Made by a program: the position numbers and the translations under genes. Below, piece after piece: positions 11,231 to 22,363 of a DNA stretch of 64,000 nucleotides (the first letter of the stretch is position 1; each line of letters begins with the position of its first letter). Source of the DNA: Portulaca oleracea (lineage: Eukaryota > Streptophyta > Magnoliopsida > Caryophyllales > Portulacaceae); contig CM055877.1 of the NCBI GenBank assembly GCA_029582165.1, positions 34,064,249 through 34,128,248 of the forward strand, read 5' to 3'. The notes beneath the pieces were generated by a model. That model was given only the letters and a program-made list of their open reading frames with translations, was not told the DNA's origin and searched no databases.

Positions 11231-11572
11231 AAAAAATTACTCAAAGGTACCCTAACTTTTGGTGAAATATTTTTTAGGTACCCCAACTTTTCAAAACTCA
11301 TTTTGGGGTACCCTTACTTTTTGGGTTAGAAATTATTAGGTGTTTTTTCGGTCATCAATTTGGTTAAGAGACCGAAATACCCTTGTTCTTCCATTTTTTA
11401 AGAAATAACCTTAAAGAAGAAGAATAAGGGTATTTTGGTCACTTAATAAAATTGATGGCCGGAAAAGCACCAAATAACCTAAAAAGTAGAGGTACCTCAA
11501 AATGAGTTTTAAAAAGTTGGGGTACCAAAAACTAGTTTCCCCAAATATCGGGGTACCTCCGAGTAAATTTTT
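11231..11572. mobile_element. MULE-type MITE inside the chromovirus protease
   Basis: A 342-bp element is flanked by identical 11-bp duplications GATTAGTTTAC (11220-11230 and 11573-11583). Its ends are inverted repeats (left AAAAAATTACTCAAAGGTAC, right end read in reverse AAAAATTTACTCGGAGGTAC). The inverted similarity extends about 150 bases inward on each side, with repeated GGTACC-containing blocks, making it a fold-back element. A target duplication of 9-11 bp points to the Mutator superfamily. Removing it restores the chromovirus frame (CKLI then IDRGS). Confidence 0.8.
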
Positions 11573-11583
11573 GATTAGTTTAC

Positions 11584-12211
11584 AAACATTCCCGTTCACC
11601 GTACATCGAGAGTGGAATATCATTACCCGTTGTGCTTTGTCCACCGGAGCTTCACTCACATGTAAAACCCTTCTCAACACTAGCATCTCACCACGGTCGG
11701 GAGTGAGTGTGTTGGGAACATCATCATCCTCAGATGCACTACCATCCTCCACTACATACTCTTCATCTTCTTGCGCCACCAACAATTCATTCTCAATCTC
11801 TTATACTTCTTGGATAGTCATGGTTCTCCTAGTAGGAACATCGGCTTGGAAGTGACCATAGCCTTGACATTTGAAACACTTCTTTCCCTCCCTTCTCTTA
11901 GATAAAGCCACGGGGGATGGATATGAAATGCCTTTGCCCTTGTCAACCCTTAGAGGCGGGGGAGTAGTAGTATCTCGAGGTGTTTCTTGAGGCTTCGGTG
12001 AAACCATAGGATTAGATCTTGAGCGAGATACAAATGACCTTTGGAAAGGCCTAGCATTAGCCATCTCCTTATTCCTTCTCTCAATCTTGATGGCGGTGTT
12101 GCACAACTCATCCAAAGAATGATACGACTGGATCTCAACCTTCTAGGAGATCGAGGAAGATAAGTCGTTCAAGAATCTCATCATCGTATGCTCGGGTGGC
12201 TCTTGGAGGTT
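11584..12211 (-). pseudogene. Chromovirus gag C-terminal half with zinc knuckle
   Basis: Reading on the minus strand from 12211, the product continues gag with QEPPEHTMMRFLNDLSSSIS, a stop at about 12145, then SYHSLDELCNTAIKIERR and a basic/proline linker. A zinc knuckle KCFKCQGYGHFQAD follows, in which the last Cys of the C-x2-C-x4-H-x4-C pattern is Val. A stop near 11802 precedes an acidic linker that leads to the protease. The start of this piece is the direct continuation of the gag fragment at 38656. Confidence 0.75.
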
Positions 12212-13721
12212 TGTAGACACCGAATTTCGTAGCGGTAAAATTCACCCGAGAATTGGACCGACACAACCGGAAACAAATATTTATAACAAGAACGTCACTG
12301 GGCCTTGCTCAAGTTAGGCCCAATAACGTCCTAAGCCCAAGAATAATAGGAAGGACTGGCGACCTTCTTATTTTCCTCAAGACTCCAGGCGTGCCGAGCA
12401 AGGCGCGCCCAACCCATGGAAAAAAGGAAGGTCTGGCGGCCTTCCACAATTTCTTGGACCGGGAATTGATCGCCACGCTGGCGATCCGTGCGCATGAAAT
12501 CAACGGCCAAGCGACCTCCTTATTTGATTTAGAGTTTTGCCACCATTTTTTTCCCTCCCTTCAAATGCAATCCCAGATCATAGCCTTGACCATTTGACCT
12601 CTGACTTTGAGTATGGCCGAGAGGCCTTTCTATTTGTCTAAGGTGCATGACCCTTGGAATCATGTCCCCCTCCTTCCATCTCCATCCATCCACCCTCAAA
12701 CTATAAATACCCCACTCATCTTCACTCATTTCATAAACTCTTCCCATAAAAAAACTCTCATAAAAAAACTCTCCATCACTCCCTATTCTCTTTGTAATCA
12801 CCATCCAACACCACTCTATTCTAGTATCATCCATATTCTATACTCACCTTCAATCACTAACACCCATATTTCTTCGCCGAATTTCTCTTTCATCACTTCC
12901 AAATAGCCTACACTCCAAGATACCATCAAGCCACGATCAAGGATCCACCATAAGGAGTTCGATCTTCCATTCATCTTACCGAAGTTTAAAGTGAGGTTCG
13001 TCCATCCTTTAGTTTTCAATAATGTAGCTTATTTACATGTAACGTGTTATTTGTACATTCATTTGTAAAAAACCTTCATTCTTTTATTTACATGATTCGA
13101 ATATTTACTTCGTGAAATTTATTAAAAGTTCTCCCCGCTCAATTTTATTTCAAGTTCGATTTTAGTTGAGTCTGTTTTTTTTAAACAGGCGGATTCGAGA
13201 ATTATTTGATTCTCGAATTTGTAACCATGCCCCCGAATCCGAAATTCGGGTTCGTAGACCGGAGTTATTTTTATTTTTTAGGTTTGTCGGTTTCCTTAAA
13301 TTGGCTGGCGACTCTTTCTTTTTTATATAATCTCTTTTATTATCCAACATTAATGTTTATTACTTCAAAAGAATTTATAAAATAATTTACATATGCTCAT
13401 ATTCCGATCTGGAGTCTACTCAAGAGAAAATGCCACAGACATTATCAAAGGTCGTATGGCCTTTGAATTTTTTAAGAATTCTCTGTTGGGTCGTGGCCTA
13501 GATTTGAATCGGATTCTATGTAAAATTATTTGTAAATTAATTTGATGTAATTTCAAGCATGTGAATAATAAAAACTGATTATTAAATAAATAAAAGTCAC
13601 CCCTCGAAAACGAATTTCATAAAATAAAAATATCCTTATTTAAGGATTAAGCAACCTTAGTCGGCTCCTGATCATTAAGTAGCACCCTCGAGATCATATG
13701 GCGACTCTACTGGGTCCTACA
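12212..13721 (+). repeat. Tat/Ogre-like 5' LTR (1510 bp)
   Basis: The LTR runs from TGTAGACACC to GGGTCCTACA, with TATAAATA at 12702-12709. The 3' end contains TGGCGACTCTACTGGG (13699-13714), which looks like a primer-binding site although the genuine one follows at 13729. An inverted, diverged copy of the LTR occupies about 37042-38534, and the last 121 bases recur at 38535-38655. Confidence 0.75.
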
Positions 13722-13728
13722 GACAGAT

Positions 13729-13745
13729 TGGCAACTCTACTGAGC
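13729..13745 (+). promoter_or_regulatory. Primer-binding site, Tat/Ogre-like
   Basis: TGGCAACTCTACTGAGC lies eight bases after the LTR end. The inverted copy has the better preserved TGGCGACTCCACTGGGG (about 37021-37037, minus strand). TGGCGACTC-type sites are used by Tat/Ogre-like elements. Which tRNA primes here cannot be settled from the sequence. Confidence 0.65.
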
Positions 13746-14175
13746 ACTTAAACTTAAAAAGAGGGTAAAACTTGAAAAAAATCGAGTTAATTTAAAATTG
13801 TAAAAGGGAGAAAGTTTGTTTATTTCACGATTTTATTATTCTTTTAGGCATATTGCATACCGGGCTACTTCAAGAGTCTTTTGACACGGGAGCGCAAAGG
13901 CGATGATTTACGATTAACCTAGGATTTTTACCCGAGAGCAGGCGACCACTACTTGCGTGATGCACTCTACATCGCCAAGCCTTTGGTCTCACCTCTCACC
14001 TATGTTATACTCAAGGGCTTCCTTGAAGTCCGACGAGCAACACCTCACACACTTTACCCATAAACCTTATATGGGTGAAGTGCACCGAGGGGAGAGCATG
14101 TGGTATTTCATCCAATCCCAACCATAGTAATCCATGAATGTAGAGCCTTAGTTTAAGAAACCCTTCATGTTGTAT
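13746..14175 (+). other. Tat/Ogre-like 5' leader, first part
   Basis: This is noncoding. It starts CACTTAAACTTAAAAAGAGG and is matched in reverse at 36929-37020. It ends at the target duplication TGTAT (14171-14175), where the Tekay/Del-like composite is inserted, and the leader resumes after 33960. Confidence 0.65.
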
Positions 14176-14387
14176 TGTAAAACCCCGAGTTTTAGAGAGG
14201 GTCACCGTTGGTTTCGTCTGACAGACCGTTGGTGTTGAGTTTAAGTTTCGAGGACGGAACTTACTTTAAGGGGGTAATGATGTAAAACCCCGAATTTTTC
14301 AGTTAGTGCTACCGTTAGTTCCATCTGGCAAACTGTTGATGTTGAGTTTAAGTTTCGAGGACGAAACTTCTTTTAAGGAGGTAATGA
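14176..14387 (+). repeat. Two tandem LTR-edge/PPT units
   Basis: Units 14176-14280 (105 bp) and 14281-14387 (107 bp) each start like the LTR (TGTAAAACCCCGA), carry a CACCGTTGGTT or TACCGTTAGTT segment, and end with the polypurine module TTTCGAGGACG..AAC..GGAGGTAATGA. A third start, TGTAAAACTCCG at 14388, begins the LTR proper. A similar 84-bp unit stands before the second full LTR (28508-28591). Confidence 0.75.
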
Positions 14388-14559
14388 TGTAAAACTCCGA
14401 AAAATTCAAGTGCATTGATCGTTATGACGTTAGTAAATTATGTTTGACTCCATTAATTGTTAAATTTTCATTGTGAGTATTTATGCTGACACTTGAGCTC
14501 GTAGGATCGTTGGGGGACTAACAAGGGTGTATTGGTAATATCATGTGTTGTTGTTGTTG

Positions 14560-14611
<52 letters not shown>

Positions 14612-14718
14612 GTGAGTATTATTATTCTCATTATTATTATTATTATTATGTGATTATTGTTATTGTGTGATTATATGTGATTATTACTATAATTATTGTT
14701 ATTATTATTGCTTATTAA
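14388..14718 (+). repeat. Truncated Tekay/Del-like LTR
   Basis: The first 170 bases closely match the starts of the complete LTRs at 15595 and 28592 (for instance TTGACTCC.TTAATTGTTAAA and TTGGGGGACTAACAAGGGTG). An interrupted ATT/GTT microsatellite follows (about 14548-14715). LTR similarity stops at 14718, where a Helitron-like terminus begins. Confidence 0.65.
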
Positions 14719-15594
14719 TCTATATATTATAACAGAAATCATTGTGGACCCCACGAAATAAAGTCACGGGAGCATTTCTCGGAGTTTAGACCAATCACAA
14801 TGCAATAAATTGTATTTTATTTTTAATTTCTTTCTAGATTTTATTTACAATTAAAGAAATTAAAAGATATATCCTTAATCCATGTCAAAACGAGTCCTAC
14901 TAAGTCTCAAACAGTAGAGTTCAATTTTAATTTTAATTTAAATTATATTTTATTTTCTAATTCTTTCCAGATTTTATTTACAATTAAAGAGATTAAAAAA
15001 TATATCCTTAATCCACGTCTACTTAACAACAATTACATTCAAAACAAGTCCTACTAAGTCTCAAACAGTAATGTTCAATTTTAATTTAAATTGTATTTTA
15101 TTTTCTATTTCTTTCCAGATTTTATTTACAATTCAAGAAATTAAAAAATATAAGCTTAAACGAGTCCTACGAAATCTCAAACAGTAGTATTCAATTTTAA
15201 TTTAATTACACCACTAAAACAAAACTGTCCATAACTAATGACTTTAATATCCGAAACACTTCAAAACCATTACCAATTAGATTATTAAGATAACCCTTGC
15301 GGTTAGGTCAATGAGATTTATGAGTTTTTTTTAGATATCTATATAAATATAACACATTTGTTAGAGGTTATATTTATTTCCCAGATATTAAGTTATTATT
15401 ATGCATCTACTTTCACAAACAACATACTAAATATCCCAAAATTAAACCTTTCTTCATCTACAGTCAGAATCAAACAAGATCAATCTTATCGCACTTCAGA
15501 ATCATATAGACATAATCCTTCTTCTTCCCCGTCAATAAGTTTCACATTAATAGACGTTTTTCTCAATATTCATCAGTAAGTTTCTGTTAAACCC
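14719..15594 (+). mobile_element. Helitron-like 5' end and AT-rich insert with triple repeat
   Basis: TCTATATATTATAACAG at 14719, preceded by A, is a classical plant Helitron 5' terminus. No CTRR end with hairpin is recognised before 15594, so the element may be 3'-truncated. Three diverged tandem units of about 120-150 bp lie at roughly 14808-15210. Each holds a CCAGATTTTATTTACAATT-like block, a TATATCCTTAATCC-like block and AGTCCTAC.AA.TCTCAAACAG. Confidence 0.45.
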
Positions 15595-15748
15595 CGAGAA
15601 ATCCAAAGGTGTTGACTGTGACGTCGTTAGTAAATTAGGTTTGACTCCGTTAATTGTTAAATTTTCATTGTGATTATTTATGCTAACACTTGAGCTCGTA
15701 GGACCGTTGGGGGACTAACAAGGGTACATTGGTAATTTTTTTTGTGTC

Positions 15749-15779
<31 letters not shown>

Positions 15780-15810
15780 GTAGCATCTTATTATTGTTAT
15801 TCTTACTATG

Positions 15811-15861
<51 letters not shown>

Positions 15862-16160
15862 GCAAACGTGAGGCTTATTAGCAGACTACTATCACTACTA
15901 TTATTATATGTTTTACGTATGTGATGTTAGTATTAGTTTCACATTAGTAATTTGATAGTGCTGTTATTAGCAATATTAGTATTAGGCAACATTATTAGTT
16001 AGTGGCGGAATCTTATGAGATTGAGTTTGTTAGGGATTAGTTTCAGCCAGTTAAACAGATCGTTAGAGTTAGAGTAAGATTGAAAGTGGATTAACGGGAG
16101 GATTAGGAGTTAATAGATATTAAACCTAGCACTAACCACACGCAGACCCCATTTCCTTCT
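15595..16160 (+). repeat. First complete Tekay/Del-like LTR, left part
   Basis: It starts TGTTAAACCCCG and runs through a long ATT microsatellite (about 15746-15860) to ATTTCCTTCT, where copia element A is inserted. Removing element A and one CTTCT duplication joins it to 24633-26314 and gives a 2248-bp LTR. That LTR is collinear with the uninterrupted 2303-bp LTR at 28592-30894. Confidence 0.85.
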
Positions 16161-16923
16161 TGAAGAGGTCCAGGTTGCACATGAGGACCTCAGCAGAAAC
16201 TGTCACACGATGAATCGCCAACTCAGCATTAAGATTTTGTTTGAAAGAGAAATCAGGGAAATATCAATCATATCTCAAATACATTCCTTCCTACCATATT
16301 GAGATAGCATAATATAATATCTTGAGTTTCCTTGTTTCAGAAATTAAACGAGAAGGCAAGATATATGGAGCAAAGGAAATCACGTGGAGGATCATCATTA
16401 TTAAGGAAACTATCTTGAAGATTGGAAAGAAGCCGTTGCGTCCAACTCTACAAATACTGTTGCTCCTCCTTCAGATAACAGATATCTCTGGCAGGAAGAA
16501 ACAAAAGAAGTAGTAGGAGTTTTGTAAGAGAGAACTCTGAGTGTAGGAATTTCTAAAATTATGGGTGTAACCACAGTTGTCTCGTGGCGAGTAGAGTAAC
16601 CAGTGTTCTAACTGGTGAGGACCTCATAAGGTCGCACAAACTGTTGAATTCAGTGATCTATCGATAAGTAAGGTCACTGTGTGAAATCGCCTCATCTGTG
16701 AGGCTTCAAGATCAGAAGATAGTTTACTAGTCTTCTGCCTTTGTAAGCTGCACTGAGGACCTCATCATCCTCATCTCAGCTGAGTAGTAATCTGTGTTTA
16801 AGCACTTTTATTCAATAATTAAAAAGTATTTTTCAGTATCTAAAAGTGCTATTTAATCTAGTTGTGTTGTTTAAAGTGCAGAAAATCTCATAACCCTAAT
16901 CACCCCCCTCTAGGGTTATTTCA
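16161..16923 (+). repeat. Element A 5' LTR (763 bp)
   Basis: It starts TGAAGAGGTCC and ends GGGTTATTTCA. The 11-mer TGAGGACCTCA, palindromic around one base, occurs three times (16182-16192, 16616-16626, 16754-16764). The U5 end has a run of C followed by TCTAGGGTTA. Boundaries are fixed by the target duplication and by the matching 3' LTR. Confidence 0.92.
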
Positions 16924-16925
16924 AT

Positions 16926-16937
16926 TGGTATCAGAGC
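16926..16937 (+). promoter_or_regulatory. Element A primer-binding site
   Basis: TGGTATCAGAGC starts two bases after the LTR and is complementary to the 3' end of the plant initiator methionine tRNA, the usual minus-strand primer of copia elements. Confidence 0.9.
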
Positions 16938-16980
16938 AGGTCCACAGATTTAAAGAGTCTAACAACTCGTGGAAAAGATC

Positions 16981-18690
16981 ATGACCAGCCTCAACACAAC
17001 CGAAGCTCTCCAAGGACGCTCATGGACAAGAGCACCTCTCCTCACTGGAGAAAACTATAGAATGTGGAAAAGACAAATGGAGATCTTCCTCAGAGATCAA
17101 GATGAGGAACTCTGGAGTATTGTTACTAAAGGAGACTTTCCTACTCCTACGAAGAAGGATGCTGAAAACCAGGATGTCCCGAAAGAAAGATCTGAAATGA
17201 CTGCTGATGAACTCACCTCATTGGGAAAAAATATCCGGGCTTTAAATTTATTGTATTGCAGTTTAAATCCAACTGATTTTGAACGTGTCTCTAACTGTGA
17301 GAATGCTAAACAGGTATGGGATTTCTTGGTCACCTCTTATGAAGGCACAAGCCAAGTTAAAGACATCAAGCTGGACATTCTTGTTCAAAAATATGAGGCC
17401 TTCAAAATGGAAGAAGAAGAATCCATTGAGGAAATGTATAAGAGGTTCAGCAGCATTGCTAACCACCTCAAGTCTCTTGGAAAGAACTATTCAAATGAAG
17501 AACAAGTCGGGAAAATTCTCAGATGCTTGCCAAGAAGAAAGTGGGGACCAAAAGTCACAGCCATAGAAGAAGCACAAAATTTGAAAGTCCTCAAGCTTGA
17601 AGAACTCATAGGGAAACTGTTGGCCCATGAGATCCAATTGAGTGACCTCACAGAATCTAAAAGCGTTGGCCTCAAAGCAGCAGCCAAGGATCCGGATGAG
17701 GAATCAGACGAGGATGAAGAAAATACAATGGCTATGCTAGCAAGAGGATTCAGAAAACTATACAAGAGAAATCCAACCTTTCGAGGCTACCTCAAGGAAG
17801 GGCAATATAGAAAATCTAAAGGTAAGACCTCTATGAAAGATGAATCTGAACCCTTTGCTTGTTATGGTTGTGGCAGCACAGAGCACTTGATCAAAGACTG
17901 CCCTCATGCGAGAAAGAATAAAGATAAAAGAATGATGAGGCCCAGACCACAACACCGTAAAGCTATGCTTGCGACGTGGAGTGACAGTGATTCAAGTGAG
18001 GACAACAGCGACATTGATGAGGTTGCAAATGTCTGCCTAATGACTCAAATGAATGAGGAACTAGAGATATCCTCACACCAAGAAGAGGTAAACATTGATG
18101 ACCTCCTCAATCTCTCACCCTTACACCTTGCTCATAAATGTTTGCATCTGTTTAAATACTCCAAGTCATTGATTGAAAGAATCAAATACCTTACCCAGCA
18201 TGTTCAAAGTCTTAGTGAGGCAAATCATAACCTAAGATCTCAAAATGACCTCCTCTTTACAGAAAGCAACAGATTATCCCTTGAGGTCAAAGGCTGCTAT
18301 AAGACTATTACCCAACTATCCAATGAGGCAGTCACTGCCTCTCATCCCTACAACAATAAATTAGCCTTCGCATCTCCTCCTTACCAACCTCGAGTAAATC
18401 ACTCCACAAATCACTCTCCAAGAGAACCTCTTCTCCCTACACCAAAACTGACTCCTCACAGAAAGCACCATCACAAAAACTTCCCTAAAGCTCATCCCCA
18501 AAAGACCTCAACTTCCTCTCCAAAAACCTCTCGAGACAAATCTCCAAAATCACCTAAGGCCTCCAAGTTTTTTCAAGTTGGTGAAATCTGGATTCCCAGA
18601 GCTAATGATGAAACTTGTCTCTCAAAGTCCAAGAAAGGTATAATGTCCTCCAATACAGGTATGCCTCAAAACTCACAGCGACCTATGGTA
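16981..18690 (+). CDS. gag: Element A gag
   Basis: It encodes the structural protein that packages element RNA. The open frame extends back to a GTG at 16969, but the first ATG is 16981. The corresponding GTG-x-AAG-ATC-ATG context in element B supports that start. The N-terminal half has LLTGENYRMWKRQMEIFL (about residue 20) and the copia gag signature ending in KLEELIGKLLAHEIQL (about residue 205). A zinc knuckle CYGCGSTEHLIKDC lies near residue 295, followed by acidic and Ser/Pro-rich segments. The frame is intact to the protease but slips just before it (about 18675-18690), so gag and pol are in different frames here. Confidence 0.85.
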
Positions 18691-20570
18691 TTTGGACAGC
18701 GGCTGTTCTCGGCACATGACCGGAGACCCAACCAAGTTTTACGAAATGAAAACCAGCAAAACCGGGAAAGTTACATTTGGAGACAAAAGCCAAGGCAAGA
18801 TCCTCGGCATTGGGAAGGTCGGTAAGGACCTCAACAATTCCCTGCATGATGTATATTTAGTAGAGGGTCTAGAATATAATTTGCTTAGCATATCTCAGTT
18901 TTGTGATAAAGGTAATAGAGTCAGCTTTGATAAAAATAAATGTATAGTGTCTTCGGAGTCACATCAAGTCATATTGCATGGCCATCGCATGAACAATGTG
19001 TATGTTATAGATCTCAGCAATACCTTTGAGGACCTCTCCTGCCTTAAGGCTGGAACTGAGGAAAAATGGTTATGGCATCAACGTCTAGGTCACGTCAGCA
19101 TGAGAACATTACAAAAGTTGCATAAGTCAGACCTTGTCCGAGGTCTCCCGCCTCATAAATATGAGAAAGATCGGGTGTGTAGTGCATGTGCCAAAGGCAA
19201 ACAAACAAGAACCTCCTTTAAAGCTATCAAGTCTGTGACCACCTCTAAATGTCTTGACCTACTTCATATGGACCTCTGTGGTCCCATTCCCTATAAGAGT
19301 CTTGGTGGAAGTTCATATATTCTTGTTATTATAGATGATTTTTCAAGATTTACCTGGGTGTTCTTCTTGAAAAGCAAAACAGAAGCTTTTGTGCACTTCT
19401 CAAAACTATACAAGCAACTTGAGGTCCTCACCGGAAACTCTGTCAAAGCAATAAGGACAGATCATGGCAGAGAGTTTGACAACAAAGATATGTTTGGAGT
19501 ATTCTGTGCTGAAAAGGGAATTACTCACAACTTCTCTGCTCCAAGAACCCCTCAACAGAATGGAGTTGTTGAGAGGAAAAATCGTACACTGGAGGACATG
19601 GCAAGAACAATCATCTGCGACAACAATCTTCCTAAATTCCTCTGGGCAGAAATCATTAATGCATCAAACTATATTTTGAATCGATGCACCATCCGGTCCA
19701 TCCTGAAAAAGACTCCCTATGAACTGTTTAAAGGGATGAAACCAAACATCAGCCACTTCAAGGTCCTCGGCTGCAAATGTTTTGTTCACATCAATGGAAA
19801 GACACCCACAAGCAAGTTTGATGCCCGAAGTGAAGAAGGAATTTTTGTTGGATATTCCTCTACCAGCAAGGCTTACAGAATCTATTTCAAAAATTCAAGA
19901 TCTGTAGAGGAAAGCATTCACGTAGTCTTTGATGAGGCTACCTCGCTGAGTCAAACTATTCTGCGTCCTCCTGAGAATGACAGTGACGATGAAATGCCTC
20001 CAACTATTGAGGCAGCACCAACACCTCATGAAGCTGCATCACCACCATCTGAGGCTGCATCGCCCCCTCCAGAGGCTGCATCACCCTATCCTGAGGCTGC
20101 AACACCTCCTCCTGAGGCTACAACAACACATCTTGAAGCTGCAGACTCATCTCATGTCTCTTATTCTCAGGAGCCCCCACATCAAGCTCCACCAGCACCA
20201 GAGACCTCTTACAAGTTTAAAGCAGCTCATCCAGCTGATAATCTCCTCTCCGATATCTCCACAGGTATTCGTACAAGGTCCTCTTTACAAAACTTCTGTG
20301 CCTTTAATGCCTTTGTCTCACAGATTGAGCCAAAGCACCACAATGAGGCCTTGTTAGATCCCAGCTGGATCACTGCCATGCAAGAAGAACTAAACCAGTT
20401 TGACCGAAGTCAAGTATGGTCCCTAGTTCCCAGACCCCATCATCACCCAGTCATAGGTGTTAAATGGGTGTTTCGCAACAAACTGGATGAAACAGGCGTC
20501 ATCACCAGAAACAAAGCAAGGTTGGTTGCTAAAGGTTATAATCAAGAAGAGGGCATTGATCGCGATTTAA
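18680..20570 (+). pseudogene. pol: Element A protease, integrase and start of RT
   Basis: The protease opens with WYLDSGCSRHMTGDP (about 18686-18730). The integrase zinc domain has WHQRLGHVSMRTL (about 19072) and CSACAKGKQ. The DDE core shows HMDLCGPI, RTDHGREFDN (about 19450) and a Glu in GVVERKNRTLED (about 19565). A Ser/Pro/Glu repeat (EAASPP-like, about 20010-20150) links it to RT, which begins VIGVKWVFRNKLDETG. A 1-nt shift near 20560 breaks the RT block GYNQEEGID and changes the next motif to TFALAAT. Catalytic residues before that point are retained. Confidence 0.85.
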
Positions 20571-21854
20571 ACCTTTGCTCTCGCCGCCACCGAGGCCATC
20601 AGAATCCTACTCGCCTTTACATCATCCAAAAACATCAAACTTCATCAAATGGATGTGAAAAGCGCCTTCCTCAATGGCGATCTCATTGAAGAGGTCTATG
20701 TTGAGCAACCACCAGGTTTTGAAGACATCCACCATCCGGATCACGTATTTCGTCTGCATAAGGCCCTCTATGGTCTAAAGCAAGCTCCAAGAGCTTGGTA
20801 TGACCGCCTCAGCAAGTTCTTACTCCAGAATAATTACAAACGAGGCAAAGTAGACAAGACTCTTTTCATCAAAGAAAAGAATGGAAACTTCATCATTGCA
20901 CAAATCTACGTTGACGACATCATCTTTGGTGCCTCACAAGAGTCTCTTCTCGACGAATTCTCTCATCTCATGAGTGCTGAATTTGAAATGAGCCTCGTTG
21001 GAGAATTAACATTCTTTCTCGGCCTCCAAATCAAACAATTACAAGAAGGAATCTTTCTGAATCAAAGCAAGTATATATCAGAACTGCTCAAAAAGTATCA
21101 GCTTGACCACCTCAAGCATGCCACCACTCCGATGTCCTCCACTCTCAAACTTGATTCAGACCTCACAGGTAAACAAATCTCCGAAAAACTATATCGAGGT
21201 ATGATTGGCTCTCTTCTTTACCTTACTGCTAGTCGTCCTGATATAATGTTTAGTGTTTGTTTATGTGCGCGCTTTCAAAGCGCCCCAAAAGAATCTCACC
21301 TCTCTGCTGTCAAGAGAATCTTGCGTTATCTTGCAGGAACCAAAAGCTTAGGTCTTTGGTATTCTCGACAGCCTGACCTCCACCTTTGTGGTTACACCGA
21401 TGCTGACTTTGCTGGATACAAAGTTGATAGAAAAAGTACCACAGGAGGATGTCAATTACTTGGAGCCTCTCTAGTCTCATGGCAATCCAAGAAACAAACC
21501 TCAGTGGCCCTCTCCACTGCTGAGGCCGAATATGTAGCTGCCGGATCATGTTGTGCTCAGATACTATGGATCACACATCAACTTGAGGACCTCGGCCTCA
21601 GGGTCACAAATGTACCCATCAAATGTGATAACATGAGTGCCATCCAAATCACAAAAAATCCGGTGCAACACTCACGGACAAAACACATTGAGATCCGCCA
21701 TCATTTCATCCGTGATCATGTTGAAAAAGGCCACATCAGCCTTGAGTTTGTTCCCACTCAACATCAATTGGCTGATATTTTCACCAAGCCTCTACCTGAA
21801 GATCAATTCTCCTACATTCGTCGCGAACTAGGATTGTTACATCTCAATCCTTAA
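20570..21854 (+). CDS. pol: Element A RT palm/thumb and RNase H (frame after the shift)
   Basis: The frame continues with [12 protein letters not shown] (20649), [28 protein letters not shown] and the catalytic box YVDDIIFG (YVDD at 20907-20918). RNase H shows YTDADFAG (about 21395), ALSTAEAEYVAAG, CDNMSAIQITKNPVQHSRTK and ends ADIFTKPLP. No stop occurs inside it. It would function only if the upstream frameshift at about 20560 were bypassed, so the encoded polyprotein is probably not made. Confidence 0.85.
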
Positions 21855-21870
21855 TCACTGAGGCATCTGT

Positions 21871-21927
21871 TGAGGGGGAGCATACAGTATGAGAACCTCC
21901 ACTCCCCATGCACCTGTTGAGGGGGAG
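21871..21927 (+). promoter_or_regulatory. Paired PPT-like motifs after pol, element A
   Basis: TGAGGGGGAG occurs at 21871-21880 and again at 21918-21927, directly after the pol stop. Two further copies of the G5AG core follow ORF3 (about 23678-23690 and 23848-23862), the last one being the true polypurine tract. Multiple polypurine tracts are a described hallmark of Sireviruses. Confidence 0.7.
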
Positions 21928-22283
21928 TGCAAAGGCCTCCCAAGTACGTCCTCTTCCTTCTTTTGGAGCTACTGATGTCCTCATCAGATTGCTCAAACCC
22001 CTGCATATCATACATTAAATTTGGCCTCACCAATGGTCTGACCACATCCTCCATATGTGTCTCAGCCGTTGATTTTTTCTCTCAATCATTATTTTTTAAA
22101 ATTCAAATCTTTTCGAAACTGATTCACCCCCTTTCCAAAACTGATTTCAACTTCCTTTTCTTACCTTCCCGAGATTTACCCTTTTCTCCCTTATCTCCTT
22201 TCTCTCTCTCTCCTTAATTAACCGTCAAATCAAATCATTATTTCCTCACCCACCTTCTTCATCCCTCTACTTTTCACCGCCCC

Positions 22284-22363
22284 TATTTAACCTCTCTCCT
22301 CTCTTCATTTTTTTTTACCACCATCTCCTTCTTTTCATCGTCTCACTCTCTCTCACTCTCACA
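22284..22363 (+). promoter_or_regulatory. Promoter-like leader of ORF3, element A
   Basis: CTATTTAACC (TATA-like TATTTAA at 22284-22290) lies 74-80 bases before the ORF3 ATG. It is followed by a pyrimidine-rich leader with CTCTCTC and ACTCTCTCTC runs, as in plant 5' untranslated regions. Element B has the same CTATTTAACC, 106-112 bases before its ORF3 ATG, and a similar leader, although the surrounding DNA has diverged. Confidence 0.5.

Noticed and set aside
12253..13019. Open frames on both strands in the Tat/Ogre-like LTR.
   Set aside because: They lie wholly in the LTR, do not match the inverted copy in frame and have no recognisable domain.
20000..20357. His/Leu-rich frame over the integrase-RT linker of element A.
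   Set aside because: It is a shadow of the EAASPP-like repeat in the pol frame.
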